A stretch of DNA of 64,000 nt from Amycolatopsis lurida (GTDB lineage Bacteria > Actinomycetota > Actinomycetes > Mycobacteriales > Pseudonocardiaceae), in NCBI RefSeq assembly GCF_900105055.1, contig NZ_FNTA01000004.1:62001-126000 (forward strand). Direction: 5' to 3'. A model generated the notes under the pieces. It was not told the DNA's origin and searched no databases. It was given only the letters and a program-made list of their open reading frames with translations. Positions 56,001 to 64,000 of the stretch are shown here, one piece after another. The translations under genes and the position numbers were made by a program. Within the stretch, counting starts at the first letter, position 1. Each line of letters opens with the position of its first letter.

Positions 56001-57211
56001 CCGGATCGCTGCTGCTGCGCAACGCCCGTCTGCTCGACCCGATCGCGGGTGAGTACACCGAGGGAGACCTCCGCTGCGCCGACGGCCGGATCGTCGAGAT
56101 CGGCGATGGCCTCACCGCGGATGACGCGCGGACCGAGGACCTGCGCGGCGCGTTCGTGCTGCCCGGACTGATCGACGCCCACGTGCACGTCACCGCGTCG
56201 ACCGCGGATCTCGGGTCGTTGCCCGCGTCGTCTCCTTCCTACGTCGCCGCGCACAGTGCCCGCACCATGAGCCGCATGCTGGACCGGGGCTTCACGACGG
56301 TCCGTGACGCCTCCGGGGCCGACTACGGCCTCGCCGACGCGCAGGCCGAAGGATTGTTCCGCGGTCCGCGGCTGCTGTTCTGCGGGCGCGCGCTGAGCCA
56401 GACCGGCGGGCACGGCGACAGCCGGACACGCGGCGCCAACGCCAGCGACGATCACCCGTGCTGCGCCGGTCTCGGCCGGGTCGCCGACGGCGTCGACGCG
56501 GTCCGCGCCGCGGCGCGCGACGAACTGCGCAAGGGAGCGCACCACATCAAGGTGATGGCCTCCGGCGGCGTCGCCTCCCCCACCGACCGGATCGACTCGA
56601 CGCAGTACTCCGCCGAGGAGTTGCGCGCCATCGTCGAGGAGGCGGAGTCGGCCAACCGTTACGTCGCCGCGCACGCCTACACCGCCCGCGCCGTGAACCG
56701 CGCGCTCGAACTGGGCGTGCGGTCGATCGAGCACGGCAACCTGATCGACGACCTCAGTGTCGAACTGTTCCTCCGGCACGACGCGTATCTCGTGCCCACC
56801 CTGGTCACGTACTGGGCGCTGAAGGAGGAAGGGCGCGAGCACGGACTGCCGGAATCCAGCTGGCGCAAGGTCGACGAGGTGCTCGGCGCGGGCATGGCCG
56901 CCCTCGAGAAGGCCGCCAGGGGCGGCGTGAAGATCGTGTACGGCAGCGATCTGCTCGGCGGGATGCACCGGCACCAGAACCACGAGTTCCGGTTGCGCGG
57001 CGAGGTCCAGTCCGCGCTGGAGGTGGTCCGTTCCGCGACGTCGACGGCGGCCGACCTGCTGAACCTGACCGGTGAGATCGGCACGCTGGCGCCGGGCGCG
57101 CACGCGGACCTGCTCGTCGTCGACCGGGATCCGCTGGAGGACATCGGCGTCCTGGCCGAGCCCGAGAAGTTCCGGCACATCGTGCAGGGCGGGACCGTGG
57201 TCTCCCCCTGA
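55997..57211 (+). CDS. Metal-dependent amidohydrolase (imidazolonepropionase/Xaa-Pro dipeptidase-like)
   Basis: The 404-residue protein is of the COG1228 class. Metal ligands are His 62/His 64 in IDAHVHVT, Lys in HIKVMASGGV, His residues in AAHAYTARAV and SIEHGNLID, and the final Asp in YGSDLLGG. It hydrolyses cyclic amides or dipeptide-like bonds. Co-transcription with a transporter and GAF protein under an RpiR regulator suggests uptake and opening of one specific compound. The substrate cannot be predicted. Confidence 0.88.
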   Translation: MTGSLLLRNARLLDPIAGEYTEGDLRCADGRIVEIGDGLTADDARTEDLRGAFVLPGLIDAHVHVTASTADLGSLPASSPSYVAAHSARTMSRMLDRGFTTVRDASGADYGLADAQAEGLFRGPRLLFCGRALSQTGGHGDSRTRGANASDDHPCCAGLGRVADGVDAVRAAARDELRKGAHHIKVMASGGVASPTDRIDSTQYSAEELRAIVEEAESANRYVAAHAYTARAVNRALELGVRSIEHGNLIDDLSVELFLRHDAYLVPTLVTYWALKEEGREHGLPESSWRKVDEVLGAGMAALEKAARGGVKIVYGSDLLGGMHRHQNHEFRLRGEVQSALEVVRSATSTAADLLNLTGEIGTLAPGAHADLLVVDRDPLEDIGVLAEPEKFRHIVQGGTVVSP

Positions 57212-57215
57212 CGCG

Positions 57216-57263
57216 ATTCGTCACCTACTTGCGGCGCCTTCCTCTCGCAAGTAGGTGACGAAT
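57216..57263. terminator. Seventeen-bp perfect-arm hairpin between convergent operons
   Basis: ATTCGTCACCTACTTGC and its exact complement flank a 14-base loop in the 58-base gap. It is AT-richer than local terminators and may be a repetitive element serving as a bidirectional terminator. Confidence 0.85.
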
Positions 57264-57269
57264 TGCGGG

Positions 57270-58640
57270 TCAGGAGACGCGCTGCGGGACGTCCCAAGGG
57301 TTGTCGTCCCGCAGCGGTTCCGGCAGCAGGTGCGACGGCCAGTCCTGATAGGACACCGGCCGCAGGAAACGTTCCACCGCCGCGGTCCCGACCGAGGTCG
57401 ACGCCGGTGACGTCGTCGCCGGAAACGGTCCGCCGTGCTGCATCGCGGCGGTCACCGCGACCCCGGTCGGCCAGCCACCCCACAGGATCCGCCCGCTGCG
57501 GTCGGCCAGTACCGGGCGCAGCGCCTCGACGTCGGGGGCCTCTTCGGGGAGCGCGTGCACAGTCGTCGTGAGCTGGCCGGGCAGGGCCGCCAGCACCGGC
57601 AGGACGTCGGAAAGGCACGAGTACCGCACCACCACGCCCAGCGGGCCGAAGCACTCTTCAGCCGCTTCCGGCACGAAGTCCTCCAGGGCGACTTCGAGCA
57701 ACTGGGCGCCGGGCCCACGGACGACCTCGCGCATGCCGGGGATCGCGACCAGCCGCTCGGCACCGGTGTGGAAGCCGGACGCGACGCGGTCGTTCAAGAA
57801 CGGCGCGGCCGGCACCTCGCGCAGCCGTTCGGCGACGAGACCCACGAACGGGCTGTCCGACGGCACGAACACCAGGCCGGGATTCGTGCAGAACTGACCG
57901 TTTCCCAGCGTCAGCGAACCGGCGTAGCCCGCCGCCAGTTCCTCCGCCCGCGAGCGTGCCGCGCCGGGCAGGACGATCACCGGGTTGACGCTGCCGAGCT
58001 CGCCGTGGAACGGGATCGGGACCGGCCGCTCGGCCGCGATCCGCGCCAGCGCGAGCCCGCCCGCCACGGACCCGGTGAACGCGGCGGCCGCGATCGCCGG
58101 ATGACGCAGCGCTTCCACGCCCGCGGCTTCCCCTTCGACGAGGCCCAGGAGCGCGCCCCAGCGGCCGAGGGCCTCCACCACGACCGAAGCCGTCCTGCGG
58201 GACAACTCCGGGTGTCCGGGATGGGCCTTGACCACCACCGGGCATCCGGCCACCCACGCCGACGCGGTGTCCCCGCCCGCCACGCTGAACGCGAACGGGA
58301 AGTTGCTCGCGGCGAACACCAGGACCGGACCGACCGCGGTGCGGTACCGGCGCAGCTCCGGCCGGGGACCGGGCGGCCACGACGGATCGGGCCGGTCGAT
58401 CCGGACGTCGTGGTACGAGCCGCTTTCGGCCGCGAGCAGCCTCAGCTGGAACGTCGTGCGGGCCAGTTCGCCGGTCAGCCGCTTCGTCCCCAGCCGGGTC
58501 TCGGCGTCGGCGAGCTCGATCAGGGACGGACCGGCCGCGTCCAGCGCGTCGGCGACGCCGGTGAGCACCGCCGTGCGCGTCTTCGGGTCGGTCGCGGCCC
58601 ATTCGCCGGAGATCTCCGCCGCACTCTCGATCTGCTTCAT
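57270..58640 (-). CDS. Aldehyde dehydrogenase, probable alpha-ketoglutarate semialdehyde dehydrogenase
   Basis: The 456-residue ALDH has catalytic Glu 214 (FHGELGSVNPV) and Cys 251 (GQFCTNPGL), the features of the KGSA dehydrogenase group (NPVIVLPGA; FTGSVAGG). It oxidises 2,5-dioxopentanoate to alpha-ketoglutarate, the last step of 4-hydroxyproline breakdown. It is the last gene of the operon. Its ATG overlaps the stop of a permease remnant. Confidence 0.9.
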   Translation of the reverse strand: MKQIESAAEISGEWAATDPKTRTAVLTGVADALDAAGPSLIELADAETRLGTKRLTGELARTTFQLRLLAAESGSYHDVRIDRPDPSWPPGPRPELRRYRTAVGPVLVFAASNFPFAFSVAGGDTASAWVAGCPVVVKAHPGHPELSRRTASVVVEALGRWGALLGLVEGEAAGVEALRHPAIAAAAFTGSVAGGLALARIAAERPVPIPFHGELGSVNPVIVLPGAARSRAEELAAGYAGSLTLGNGQFCTNPGLVFVPSDSPFVGLVAERLREVPAAPFLNDRVASGFHTGAERLVAIPGMREVVRGPGAQLLEVALEDFVPEAAEECFGPLGVVVRYSCLSDVLPVLAALPGQLTTTVHALPEEAPDVEALRPVLADRSGRILWGGWPTGVAVTAAMQHGGPFPATTSPASTSVGTAAVERFLRPVSYQDWPSHLLPEPLRDDNPWDVPQRVS

Positions 58641-58748
58641 GCTTCCTTCCTTTCCGGGTTCCGGAATCCGGACAGCGCGTACACCATCAGGCCGAGCGCC
58701 ATCCAGGCCGCCGGACCGCGCTGAGCGCTTCGGGTGTCGCGAACCCGG
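58637..58748 (-). pseudogene. C-terminal fossil of an APC-type permease gene
   Basis: The 108-base gap between epimerase and dehydrogenase genes encodes, in one frame, RGPAAWMALGLMVYALSGFR followed by NPERKEA and a TGA. A Trp-rich final membrane helix and a polar RNPE tail are how APC amino-acid permeases end. The TGA still overlaps the dehydrogenase ATG by 4 bases, as an intact gene would. The rest of the permease is missing, so this looks like an internal deletion of a hydroxyproline permease. Confidence 0.55.
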
Positions 58749-59750
58749 TCAGAGGACGAAGCCCGCGGGGAACGGGTCGTCCGGATCGAGCAGGTAGGTG
58801 GCGTTGCCGGTGATCCAGGCCCGTCCGGAGAACTCCGGCACCACGGCGGGAACGCCGCCGACGGTGGTCTCGGCGACGAGTTCGCCGGTGAAGGTGGTGC
58901 CGATGAACGAGCTGTTCTCGAACGGCGTGTGCAACGGCAGCTCGCCGCGGGCGTGGAGCTGGGCCATCCGGGCCGAAGTGCCGGTGCCGCAGGGCGACCG
59001 GTCGAACCAGCCCGGGTGGATCGCCATCGCGTTCCGCGAAGCACGGGCATCCGACCCCGGAGCGAGGAACTGGACGTGTTTGCAGCCGCCGATCAGCGGA
59101 TCGGCGGGATGCTTCGGCGGGCGCTGGTCGTTGATCGCCGCCATGATGTCCAGCCCCGCGGCGAGGATCCGGTCCTTCTCCGCCCGATCGAACGGGATGT
59201 CCACTTGGGACAGTTCGAGGATGGCGTAGAAGTTTCCACCGTAGGCCAGGTCGTAACGCACCTCACCGAAGCCGCGCACCTCGACGACGGCGTCTCGCTC
59301 GGCGAGGAAGGACGCGACGTTGCGAAGTTTGACGCGGACCGCGCGGCCGTCCAGGACCTCGACTTCGGCGTGTACGAGCCCGGCGGGGGTGTCCAGGCGC
59401 ACGACGGTCGTCGGTTCGGTCACCTCGACCATGCCGGTCTCCACCAGCACGGTCGCCACGCCGATCGTGCCGTGCCCGCACATCGGCAGGCAGCCGGACA
59501 CCTCGATGTACACCACGCCCCAGTCGGCGTCCGGCCGGGCGGGCGGCTGCAGGATCGCGCCGCTCATCGCCGAATGGCCGCGCGGCTCGTTCATCAGGAA
59601 CTGCCGCAGGTGGTCCAGGTGCTCCATGAAGTACCGGCGGCGTTCGGCCATCGTGTCGCCGGGGATGACGCCGATCCCACCGGTCACCACCCGGGTCGGC
59701 ATACCCTCCGTATGCGAATCGACGGCGGTGATCGACCGGATAGACCGCAC
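58749..59750 (-). CDS. 4-hydroxyproline 2-epimerase
   Basis: The 333-residue member of the proline racemase superfamily has both catalytic cysteines: Cys 91 in MCGHGTIG and Cys 254 in SPCGTGTSA. It interconverts trans-4-hydroxy-L-proline and cis-4-hydroxy-D-proline. GTG at 59750 directly follows the TAG of the preceding gene. The context of oxidase subunits, deaminase and ALDH makes hydroxyproline rather than proline the substrate; the trans-3-hydroxyproline dehydratase group lacks the first Cys. Confidence 0.93.
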   Translation of the reverse strand: MRSIRSITAVDSHTEGMPTRVVTGGIGVIPGDTMAERRRYFMEHLDHLRQFLMNEPRGHSAMSGAILQPPARPDADWGVVYIEVSGCLPMCGHGTIGVATVLVETGMVEVTEPTTVVRLDTPAGLVHAEVEVLDGRAVRVKLRNVASFLAERDAVVEVRGFGEVRYDLAYGGNFYAILELSQVDIPFDRAEKDRILAAGLDIMAAINDQRPPKHPADPLIGGCKHVQFLAPGSDARASRNAMAIHPGWFDRSPCGTGTSARMAQLHARGELPLHTPFENSSFIGTTFTGELVAETTVGGVPAVVPEFSGRAWITGNATYLLDPDDPFPAGFVL

Positions 59751-60662
59751 CTACGCCACCCCCAGCGAGGCGAGCGCGCGGCGCATGTCGGCGGTGACCT
59801 GCTCGCGGTGTTCCTCGGTCAGCGGCCCCCGCGGCGGACGGCACGGCCCGCCGTAGCGGCCGACGAGGTCCATCCCGAGTTTGATCGCCTGGACGAACTC
59901 GGTGCGCGAGTCCCAGCGGAAAGCGGCCACCAGCGGCTCGTAGAGCGCCCTGGCCTCTTCGAGTTTTCCGGACCGGGCCAGGTCGAACAGGCGCACCGAT
60001 TCGGCGGGGAACACGTTGGGGAAGCCGGCGAACCAGCCTATCGCACCCATCAGCAGGCTTTCCAGCACGACGTCGTCGGCGCCGCTGATCACGTCCAGCC
60101 CCGGCGCCTGTTCGCGGATCTCCAGTACCCGCCGGACGTCCCCGGAGAACTCCTTGACCGCGACCACGTTGTCGATCCGCGCGATCTCGGCGAGCAGGGC
60201 GGGCGTGAGGTCGACCTTGGTGTCGATGGGGTTGTTGTAGACCATCACCGGCAACCCGACCGACGCCACCGCTTCGAAATGGGCGAGCACCTCGCCGTGG
60301 TTCGCCCGGTACATCGTGGGTGGCAGGCACAGCAGGCCATCCGCGCCGTCCTCGGCGGCGACCTCGGCCCAGTACTTGGCCTGGTGCGATCCGGGGCCGT
60401 GCACGCCGACGACGACGATCCCGTCCTCACCGACGGTTTCGATCGCGGTGCGGGCGACGCGACGGCGTTCCTCGTCGGTCAGCGACGAGTATTCGCCGAG
60501 CGAGCCGTTCGGGCCGACGCCCCGGCAGCCGTTGTCGACCAGCCATCGGCAGTGCGCGGCGTAGGCGTCGTAGTCCACGGCCAGCCCGGCGGGGGCCGAA
60601 GCGTCCGCCCGGTACGGGAGGGCGGTCGCGACGACGACGCCACCGAGGTCGGGGGTGCTCAT
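59751..60662 (-). CDS. DapA-superfamily lyase, probable 1-pyrroline-4-hydroxy-2-carboxylate deaminase
   Basis: The 303-residue TIM barrel has Schiff-base Lys 170 (VVAVKEFSGD) and the catalytic Tyr in VMVYNNP. In hydroxyproline operons this family converts 1-pyrroline-4-hydroxy-2-carboxylate to alpha-ketoglutarate semialdehyde with loss of ammonia. The ATG overlaps the end of the preceding dehydrogenase subunit gene. Dihydrodipicolinate synthase is excluded by context. Confidence 0.88.
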   Translation of the reverse strand: MSTPDLGGVVVATALPYRADASAPAGLAVDYDAYAAHCRWLVDNGCRGVGPNGSLGEYSSLTDEERRRVARTAIETVGEDGIVVVGVHGPGSHQAKYWAEVAAEDGADGLLCLPPTMYRANHGEVLAHFEAVASVGLPVMVYNNPIDTKVDLTPALLAEIARIDNVVAVKEFSGDVRRVLEIREQAPGLDVISGADDVVLESLLMGAIGWFAGFPNVFPAESVRLFDLARSGKLEEARALYEPLVAAFRWDSRTEFVQAIKLGMDLVGRYGGPCRPPRGPLTEEHREQVTADMRRALASLGVA

Positions 60663-62020
60663 TCAGGGTCTCCTTCGGTTCGGGCGGCGAGTTCGCCCAG
60701 CCGGATCGGCTGGACGATCGGGCGGTGGTGCCGTTCGGTGCCACCGCAAAGTTCGGACACGGTCGGCCCGCAGACGCGGCCCTGGCACGGGCCGAGGCCG
60801 GCCCGGGTGCCGAGTTTCACTGCGTGCGAGCCGGGACGGGCCGGGTCCTCGGCCGCACGCGTCAAGGCGCCGTACGTGGTTTCCTCGCAGCGGCAAATGA
60901 TGGTGTCTTCGCGCAGCCAGCTTCGCCAGGCCGCGCCGATCGGGTGGGCCGTGGCGAGGCGTCCGGCGAAGGTGAGGGCACGGTCTCGGGCGCGGATCAG
61001 CTCGGGTGACGGCTCACCCCCGGCGGCGACGCATCCGGCCACCGCGCCCTCGGCCGCGGCGGTGACCGCGCCACCGATCCCGGTGATCTCTCCCGCGGCG
61101 AAGACACCGTCCACTGTGGTCCGTTGCGCGGCGTCGACCCGTACGAACCCCTCGTCCAGGACGCAGCCCGCGGCGACCGCGAGTTCCGGCTGCGGGACGA
61201 AACCGTGGCCGACGCAGACCGCGTCCACCTCGTAGGTCCACTCGGTGCGGGGGACGATCGACCAGTCGGCGCGGACCTGCGCGGTCACGACCTCGCGGAC
61301 GCGGTCCGCGCCGCGCGCCTCGATCACCGCCCTGCCCATCCGGTACGGGACCCGATGCCGGGCCAGCGTCGCGGCGTATCGAGCCAGCTCACCGGCCTTC
61401 CCCGCGTGGGCGGCCAGGCGCCACGGCCGGGACGACCATCCTTTTCGGACGGTCGAGAACGGGTTCGCCTCCAGGACCGCGACCACCTCGGCCCCGACGC
61501 CCAGCAACGATTCCGCGACCGGCAGCAGGAACGGCCCGGCCCCGGCGACGAGGACCCGCTCGCCGATCGCGACCCGCTCTCCCTTCGCCAGCGCCTGCGC
61601 CGCGCCCGCGGTGTACACGCCGGGCAGTTCCCAGCCGGGGAACGGCAAGGTGCGGTCGTGCGCGCCGGTCGCCAGGATCAGCGCGTCCGGGGCGAGGGTC
61701 AGCCGCCGGCGTCCCTTTCCGTCCGACTGCCCGCGCAGGACGTGCACCGTCTTCTCCGCGCGGTCGAACGCCCAGACGGTGGATCCGGGCCACCACCGGC
61801 ATCGCGGATGCGAGAGCGCCCGGCGCCGCCGGTCGAACTCCGCCCATCCGTGCCGGCCCCGCTCCGGACGCCGCGCCGCGTACGCCTCGGGGAGCATCCG
61901 GTGGTACTGGCCGCCGGGGGTCTCCGCCTGGTCCAGCACCGTGACCTGGGCACCGGCCCGCAGCGCGTGTTCGGCCGCCGCGAGCCCGGCGGGCCCGGCA
62001 CCGACGATCACCACGTTCAC
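60659..62020 (-). CDS. FAD/NAD(P)-binding and BFD-like Fe-S subunit of hydroxyproline dehydrogenase (HcnB-like)
   Basis: The 453-residue protein begins with an FAD Rossmann motif (VVIVGAGPAGLAAAEHAL) and has a second dinucleotide site (VLVAGAGPFLLPVAESLLG). It ends in a BFD-like cluster domain with Cys 376/378 (CRCEE) and GPCQGRVCG. It corresponds to the middle subunit of Lhp/Hcn-type D-hydroxyproline dehydrogenases, which take electrons from the D-amino-acid oxidase-like subunit. Overlaps by 4 bases at both ends couple it to its neighbours. Confidence 0.9.
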   Translation of the reverse strand: MNVVIVGAGPAGLAAAEHALRAGAQVTVLDQAETPGGQYHRMLPEAYAARRPERGRHGWAEFDRRRRALSHPRCRWWPGSTVWAFDRAEKTVHVLRGQSDGKGRRRLTLAPDALILATGAHDRTLPFPGWELPGVYTAGAAQALAKGERVAIGERVLVAGAGPFLLPVAESLLGVGAEVVAVLEANPFSTVRKGWSSRPWRLAAHAGKAGELARYAATLARHRVPYRMGRAVIEARGADRVREVVTAQVRADWSIVPRTEWTYEVDAVCVGHGFVPQPELAVAAGCVLDEGFVRVDAAQRTTVDGVFAAGEITGIGGAVTAAAEGAVAGCVAAGGEPSPELIRARDRALTFAGRLATAHPIGAAWRSWLREDTIICRCEETTYGALTRAAEDPARPGSHAVKLGTRAGLGPCQGRVCGPTVSELCGGTERHHRPIVQPIRLGELAARTEGDPE

Positions 62021-62325
62021 GCCGTCTCCTCCCGGGACTGGGTGCGGATTTCGTCCCCGTCAGCGGCCGGGCGGCGGCACGCGCGGACGTCGGGCACGTC
62101 GTTCACCGTGAGCAGGCAGTCGAAGCACGCGCCGATACCGCAGAACACGCCACGCGGTGCGCCGGAACGCGTGGTGCGCCAGGAGACCCGGCCCGCGGCG
62201 AGCAGGATTCCCGCCACGCTCTGCCCGGCGATCCCGGTCAGGGTCTCGCCGTCGACGGTGATCCGGATCGGCCGGTCGGTGCGGCCCACCGGATCGCGAT
62301 CACGCGGCAGCAGCCGTCCGCTCAT
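62017..62325 (-). CDS. [2Fe-2S] ferredoxin-like subunit of hydroxyproline dehydrogenase (HcnA-like)
   Basis: The 102-residue protein has a ferredoxin-type cluster site FCGIGACFDC (Cys 62, 67, 70) and a fourth Cys 83 (VRACRRP). It is the small electron-transfer subunit of the dehydrogenase complex. ATGA overlaps link it to the subunits on each side. Confidence 0.9.
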   Translation of the reverse strand: MSGRLLPRDRDPVGRTDRPIRITVDGETLTGIAGQSVAGILLAAGRVSWRTTRSGAPRGVFCGIGACFDCLLTVNDVPDVRACRRPAADGDEIRTQSREETA

Positions 62326-63494
62326 GCGGCCACCTCCGCCAGAACCGCCGGACGGTCCACAGTGAACTCTTCGACCGGCATCGCGGGCTCCGTCCCGGTG
62401 AGCAGTTCGCGCAGCAACCGAGCGGTGCCGACGCTCAGCCCGATGCCGGCGCCCTCGTGCCCGGTGGCGTGCCAGAGATTCCCCAGCCGCGGATCCTCGC
62501 CGAGTACCGGGAGGTGATCATCGACGTAGGGCCGGAAACCGCCGTACGCGCGCATGATCGCGGCGTCGGCGAGCGCCGGGAACAGGCGCAGTGCCTTGGC
62601 CGCGATGGCGCTCAGCACGTCCGGGCGGATCGCGTCGTCGAAATCCACCCGGCGGCGTGACGAGCCGATCAGCACGGTGCCGCCCCAGGTCGACTCGACG
62701 ACGGCGGAGGTCTGCAACGCACCCGAATCGGCGCCGACCGCGCCGACGTAATCGGCGTCGTAGACCTTATGCCGCACGACACCGGGCATCGGGGTGGTCA
62801 CGAGTACCTCGCCCCGGCGGGGCCGGACCGCGATCGGGGCGCCGAGACGCGCCGACACCTGACCGGCCCAGGGGCCCGCGGCGTTCACGACGACGTCGGC
62901 CTCGATGACCTCACCGGGCACACGGACGCCGGTGATCCGTCCGCTGTGGACGGTCGCGCCGACGACCTCGGTGTCCGAGCGCAGCCGCGCGCCGTGCCGT
63001 AGAGCGGAGCCCAGCAGGGCCAACGCCGCGCCGGCGGGCTGGACCTGCGCGTCCTCCGGGTAGTGGAACGCCGCGGTCACCTCGCGGGTCAGCGCGGGCT
63101 CCGCTTCGGCGACTTCCTTGAGGGACAACGGTTCCGCGCGAACACCGGTCTGCGACGCGGCGAACGCGGCGAGAGCGCGCGCTCCGTCGGCCGTGGTGGC
63201 GACGACGATGCCGCCCTTGGGGTCGTATTCGATCGCCGATGCGGCGCGCGCGTCTTCGTCGGCGAGGTCGGCGACCATCTGGGGCCACAACGCCGTCGAA
63301 AGCTTCGCGAGTTCGAGTTCCGCGCCGGGTCCCTTGTCGGAGACGAGGATGTTGCCCTCGCCGTGCGACGTGGTTCCCCCGGCGGGACGGCCGCGATCCA
63401 CGACCACGACGTCGAAGCCGGCCCGGCTCAGCTCACGGGCGCACGCGGCGCCGACGATGCCCGCACCGAGAACGACCACGCGCGTTCGGTTCAT
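62322..63494 (-). CDS. D-amino acid oxidase-like FAD subunit, cis-4-hydroxy-D-proline dehydrogenase (HcnC-like)
   Basis: The 390-residue protein has an N-terminal FAD motif (VVVLGAGIVGAACARELSRA, then VVVDRG), a substrate-side GGIVVATT strand and the C-terminal DAO motif (HATGHEGAGIGLSVGTA). It oxidises cis-4-hydroxy-D-proline to the pyrroline. GGAGGG precedes the ATG. It is the first gene of the operon, so its upstream region should carry the operon promoter. Confidence 0.92.
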   Translation of the reverse strand: MNRTRVVVLGAGIVGAACARELSRAGFDVVVVDRGRPAGGTTSHGEGNILVSDKGPGAELELAKLSTALWPQMVADLADEDARAASAIEYDPKGGIVVATTADGARALAAFAASQTGVRAEPLSLKEVAEAEPALTREVTAAFHYPEDAQVQPAGAALALLGSALRHGARLRSDTEVVGATVHSGRITGVRVPGEVIEADVVVNAAGPWAGQVSARLGAPIAVRPRRGEVLVTTPMPGVVRHKVYDADYVGAVGADSGALQTSAVVESTWGGTVLIGSSRRRVDFDDAIRPDVLSAIAAKALRLFPALADAAIMRAYGGFRPYVDDHLPVLGEDPRLGNLWHATGHEGAGIGLSVGTARLLRELLTGTEPAMPVEEFTVDRPAVLAEVAA

Positions 63495-63505
63495 CGACCC
63501 TCCAG

Positions 63506-63523
63506 CGTTCGGTAAAGCGAACG
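63506..63523. promoter_or_regulatory. Candidate operator of the hydroxyproline operon
   Basis: CGTTCG-gtaaag-CGAACG is a perfect 6-bp inverted repeat with a 6-base spacer, 11 bases upstream of the first gene. The neighbouring XRE/cupin regulator is the obvious candidate to bind it. Confidence 0.6.
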
Positions 63524-63572
63524 ATCGGAGGGTAGGTTCCACCCCGGAGCGGTGTCAATACCTCGGGCGCGG

Positions 63573-64000
63573 TCAGCCCTTCAGCACCGGATGCGGCCTG
63601 CCGTCGAGCCGCTCGTCGGCGCGGTACTGCAACAGGAGAACCGAGTGCACCGGCCCCTCCGACGCGGTGTAGCAGTGCGGCTCACGGGCGTCGAAGGCGA
63701 CGTAATCCCCCGGGCCGACCTCGACACTGCGGCCCGCCACCTCGACCAGCAGCGATCCGGACTGCACGATGGTGTGCTCGACCCCGACATGCCCTTGCGA
63801 ACGCTGTGGCGCGTCCCCGCGCACCACCTGGTCGTACACCTCGAAGACGCCGTCGCCGGTCTCGATCCGCCGCAGCGGCCGGAGATCCACTCCCTCGCCA
63901 CTGAGCACCTCGACGTCGGCGCCGCGCACCACGGTGAGCGCACCGCCCGCCCGGTGGTCGAGCAGGTCCGAGATCGCCACCTCCAGCACCCTGGACAGGC
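63573..64000 (-). CDS. Cupin-domain transcriptional regulator (XRE family), C-terminal part
   Basis: Cut by the right edge; 140 residues are visible. The visible start, LSRVLEVAISDLLD, is the end of an XRE helix-turn-helix domain. A cupin sensor follows: VGVEHTIVQSGSLLVEVAGR, then VGPGDYVAFDAREPHCYTA with a metal-type His. Such proteins control amino-acid and osmolyte catabolism. It lies 78 bases upstream of, and in the same direction as, the hydroxyproline operon, and probably regulates it. Confidence 0.85.
   Translation of the reverse strand, partial: LSRVLEVAISDLLDHRAGGALTVVRGADVEVLSGEGVDLRPLRRIETGDGVFEVYDQVVRGDAPQRSQGHVGVEHTIVQSGSLLVEVAGRSVEVGPGDYVAFDAREPHCYTASEGPVHSVLLLQYRADERLDGRPHPVLKG

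Overview
The window is high-GC actinobacterial DNA, most likely Amycolatopsis or a close Pseudonocardiales relative. The evidence is the hydroxamate-siderophore NRPS locus, DasR-type (dre) operators, a mycobacteria-like lpqS-cysK2-MFS cluster, frequent GTG/TTG starts with 4-nt stop/start overlaps, and clustered intergenic hairpins built on a GTGAAGG core. The genus is an inference from gene content. No search was run.

Layout. (1) 1-14.3 kb: iron-regulated siderophore locus. A giant NRPS gene on the minus strand enters from the left edge and starts at 11385; only its first 3795 codons are visible. Its order is C-A-T / C-A-T-E / C-A-MT. The A-domain codes read by eye are one unfamiliar code, a serine code and an N5-hydroxyornithine code. 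It follows an ornithine N5-monooxygenase gene and faces a divergent formyltransferase gene, with an iron box between them. The product is probably a scabichelin/albachelin-like peptide. (2) 14.3-19.9 kb: an array of three hairpins, a GH36 alpha-galactosidase and a sugar ABC importer lacking its own ATPase. (3) 19.9-24.9 kb: an ABC-F protein, a PaaX-like regulator with an enoyl-CoA hydratase, and an ECF sigma factor with a probable membrane partner. (4) 25-29.8 kb: a probable DasR-controlled secreted chitinase and polysaccharide lyase flanking a lactonase.

(5) 29.9-36.7 kb: an accessory island beginning at tRNA-Pro(GGG). It holds a frameshifted integrase, an intact excisionase-like gene, fragments of Tn554-like transposition genes, a DpdA-like fragment, broken Nudix and SDR genes and one intact methyltransferase. 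It grades into a TetR/SDR divergon with two strong operators and about 650 bases of gene debris. (6) 37-43 kb: secreted proteins (a beta-propeller-like protein, a trypsin-like protease, a GH43-like protein, an endonuclease/phosphatase), two VOC proteins, a ChaB protein and an undescribed 43-residue acidic peptide gene. (7) 42.6-49.4 kb: thiol, copper and cell-wall genes. These are two small exported proteins sharing a Cys-containing C-terminus, DsbA plus VKOR, LpqS-like/CysK2-like/MFS, NlpC/P60, and BlaI with a membrane metallopeptidase.

(8) 49.7-53 kb: a streptogrisin-like protease, a VanZ/RDD membrane protein whose stop codon lies inside a 50-bp palindrome, and small unknown genes. (9) 53-57.2 kb: an RpiR regulator divergent from a translationally coupled MFS-GAF-amidohydrolase operon. 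(10) 57.2-64 kb: a complete 4-hydroxyproline catabolic operon comprising a three-subunit cis-4-hydroxy-D-proline dehydrogenase, a deaminase, an epimerase and an alpha-ketoglutarate semialdehyde dehydrogenase. It contains a fossil of a deleted permease gene and is preceded by a cupin-type regulator cut by the right edge.

The long plus-strand open frames opposite the NRPS are shadows. Domain identities are from motif reading only.
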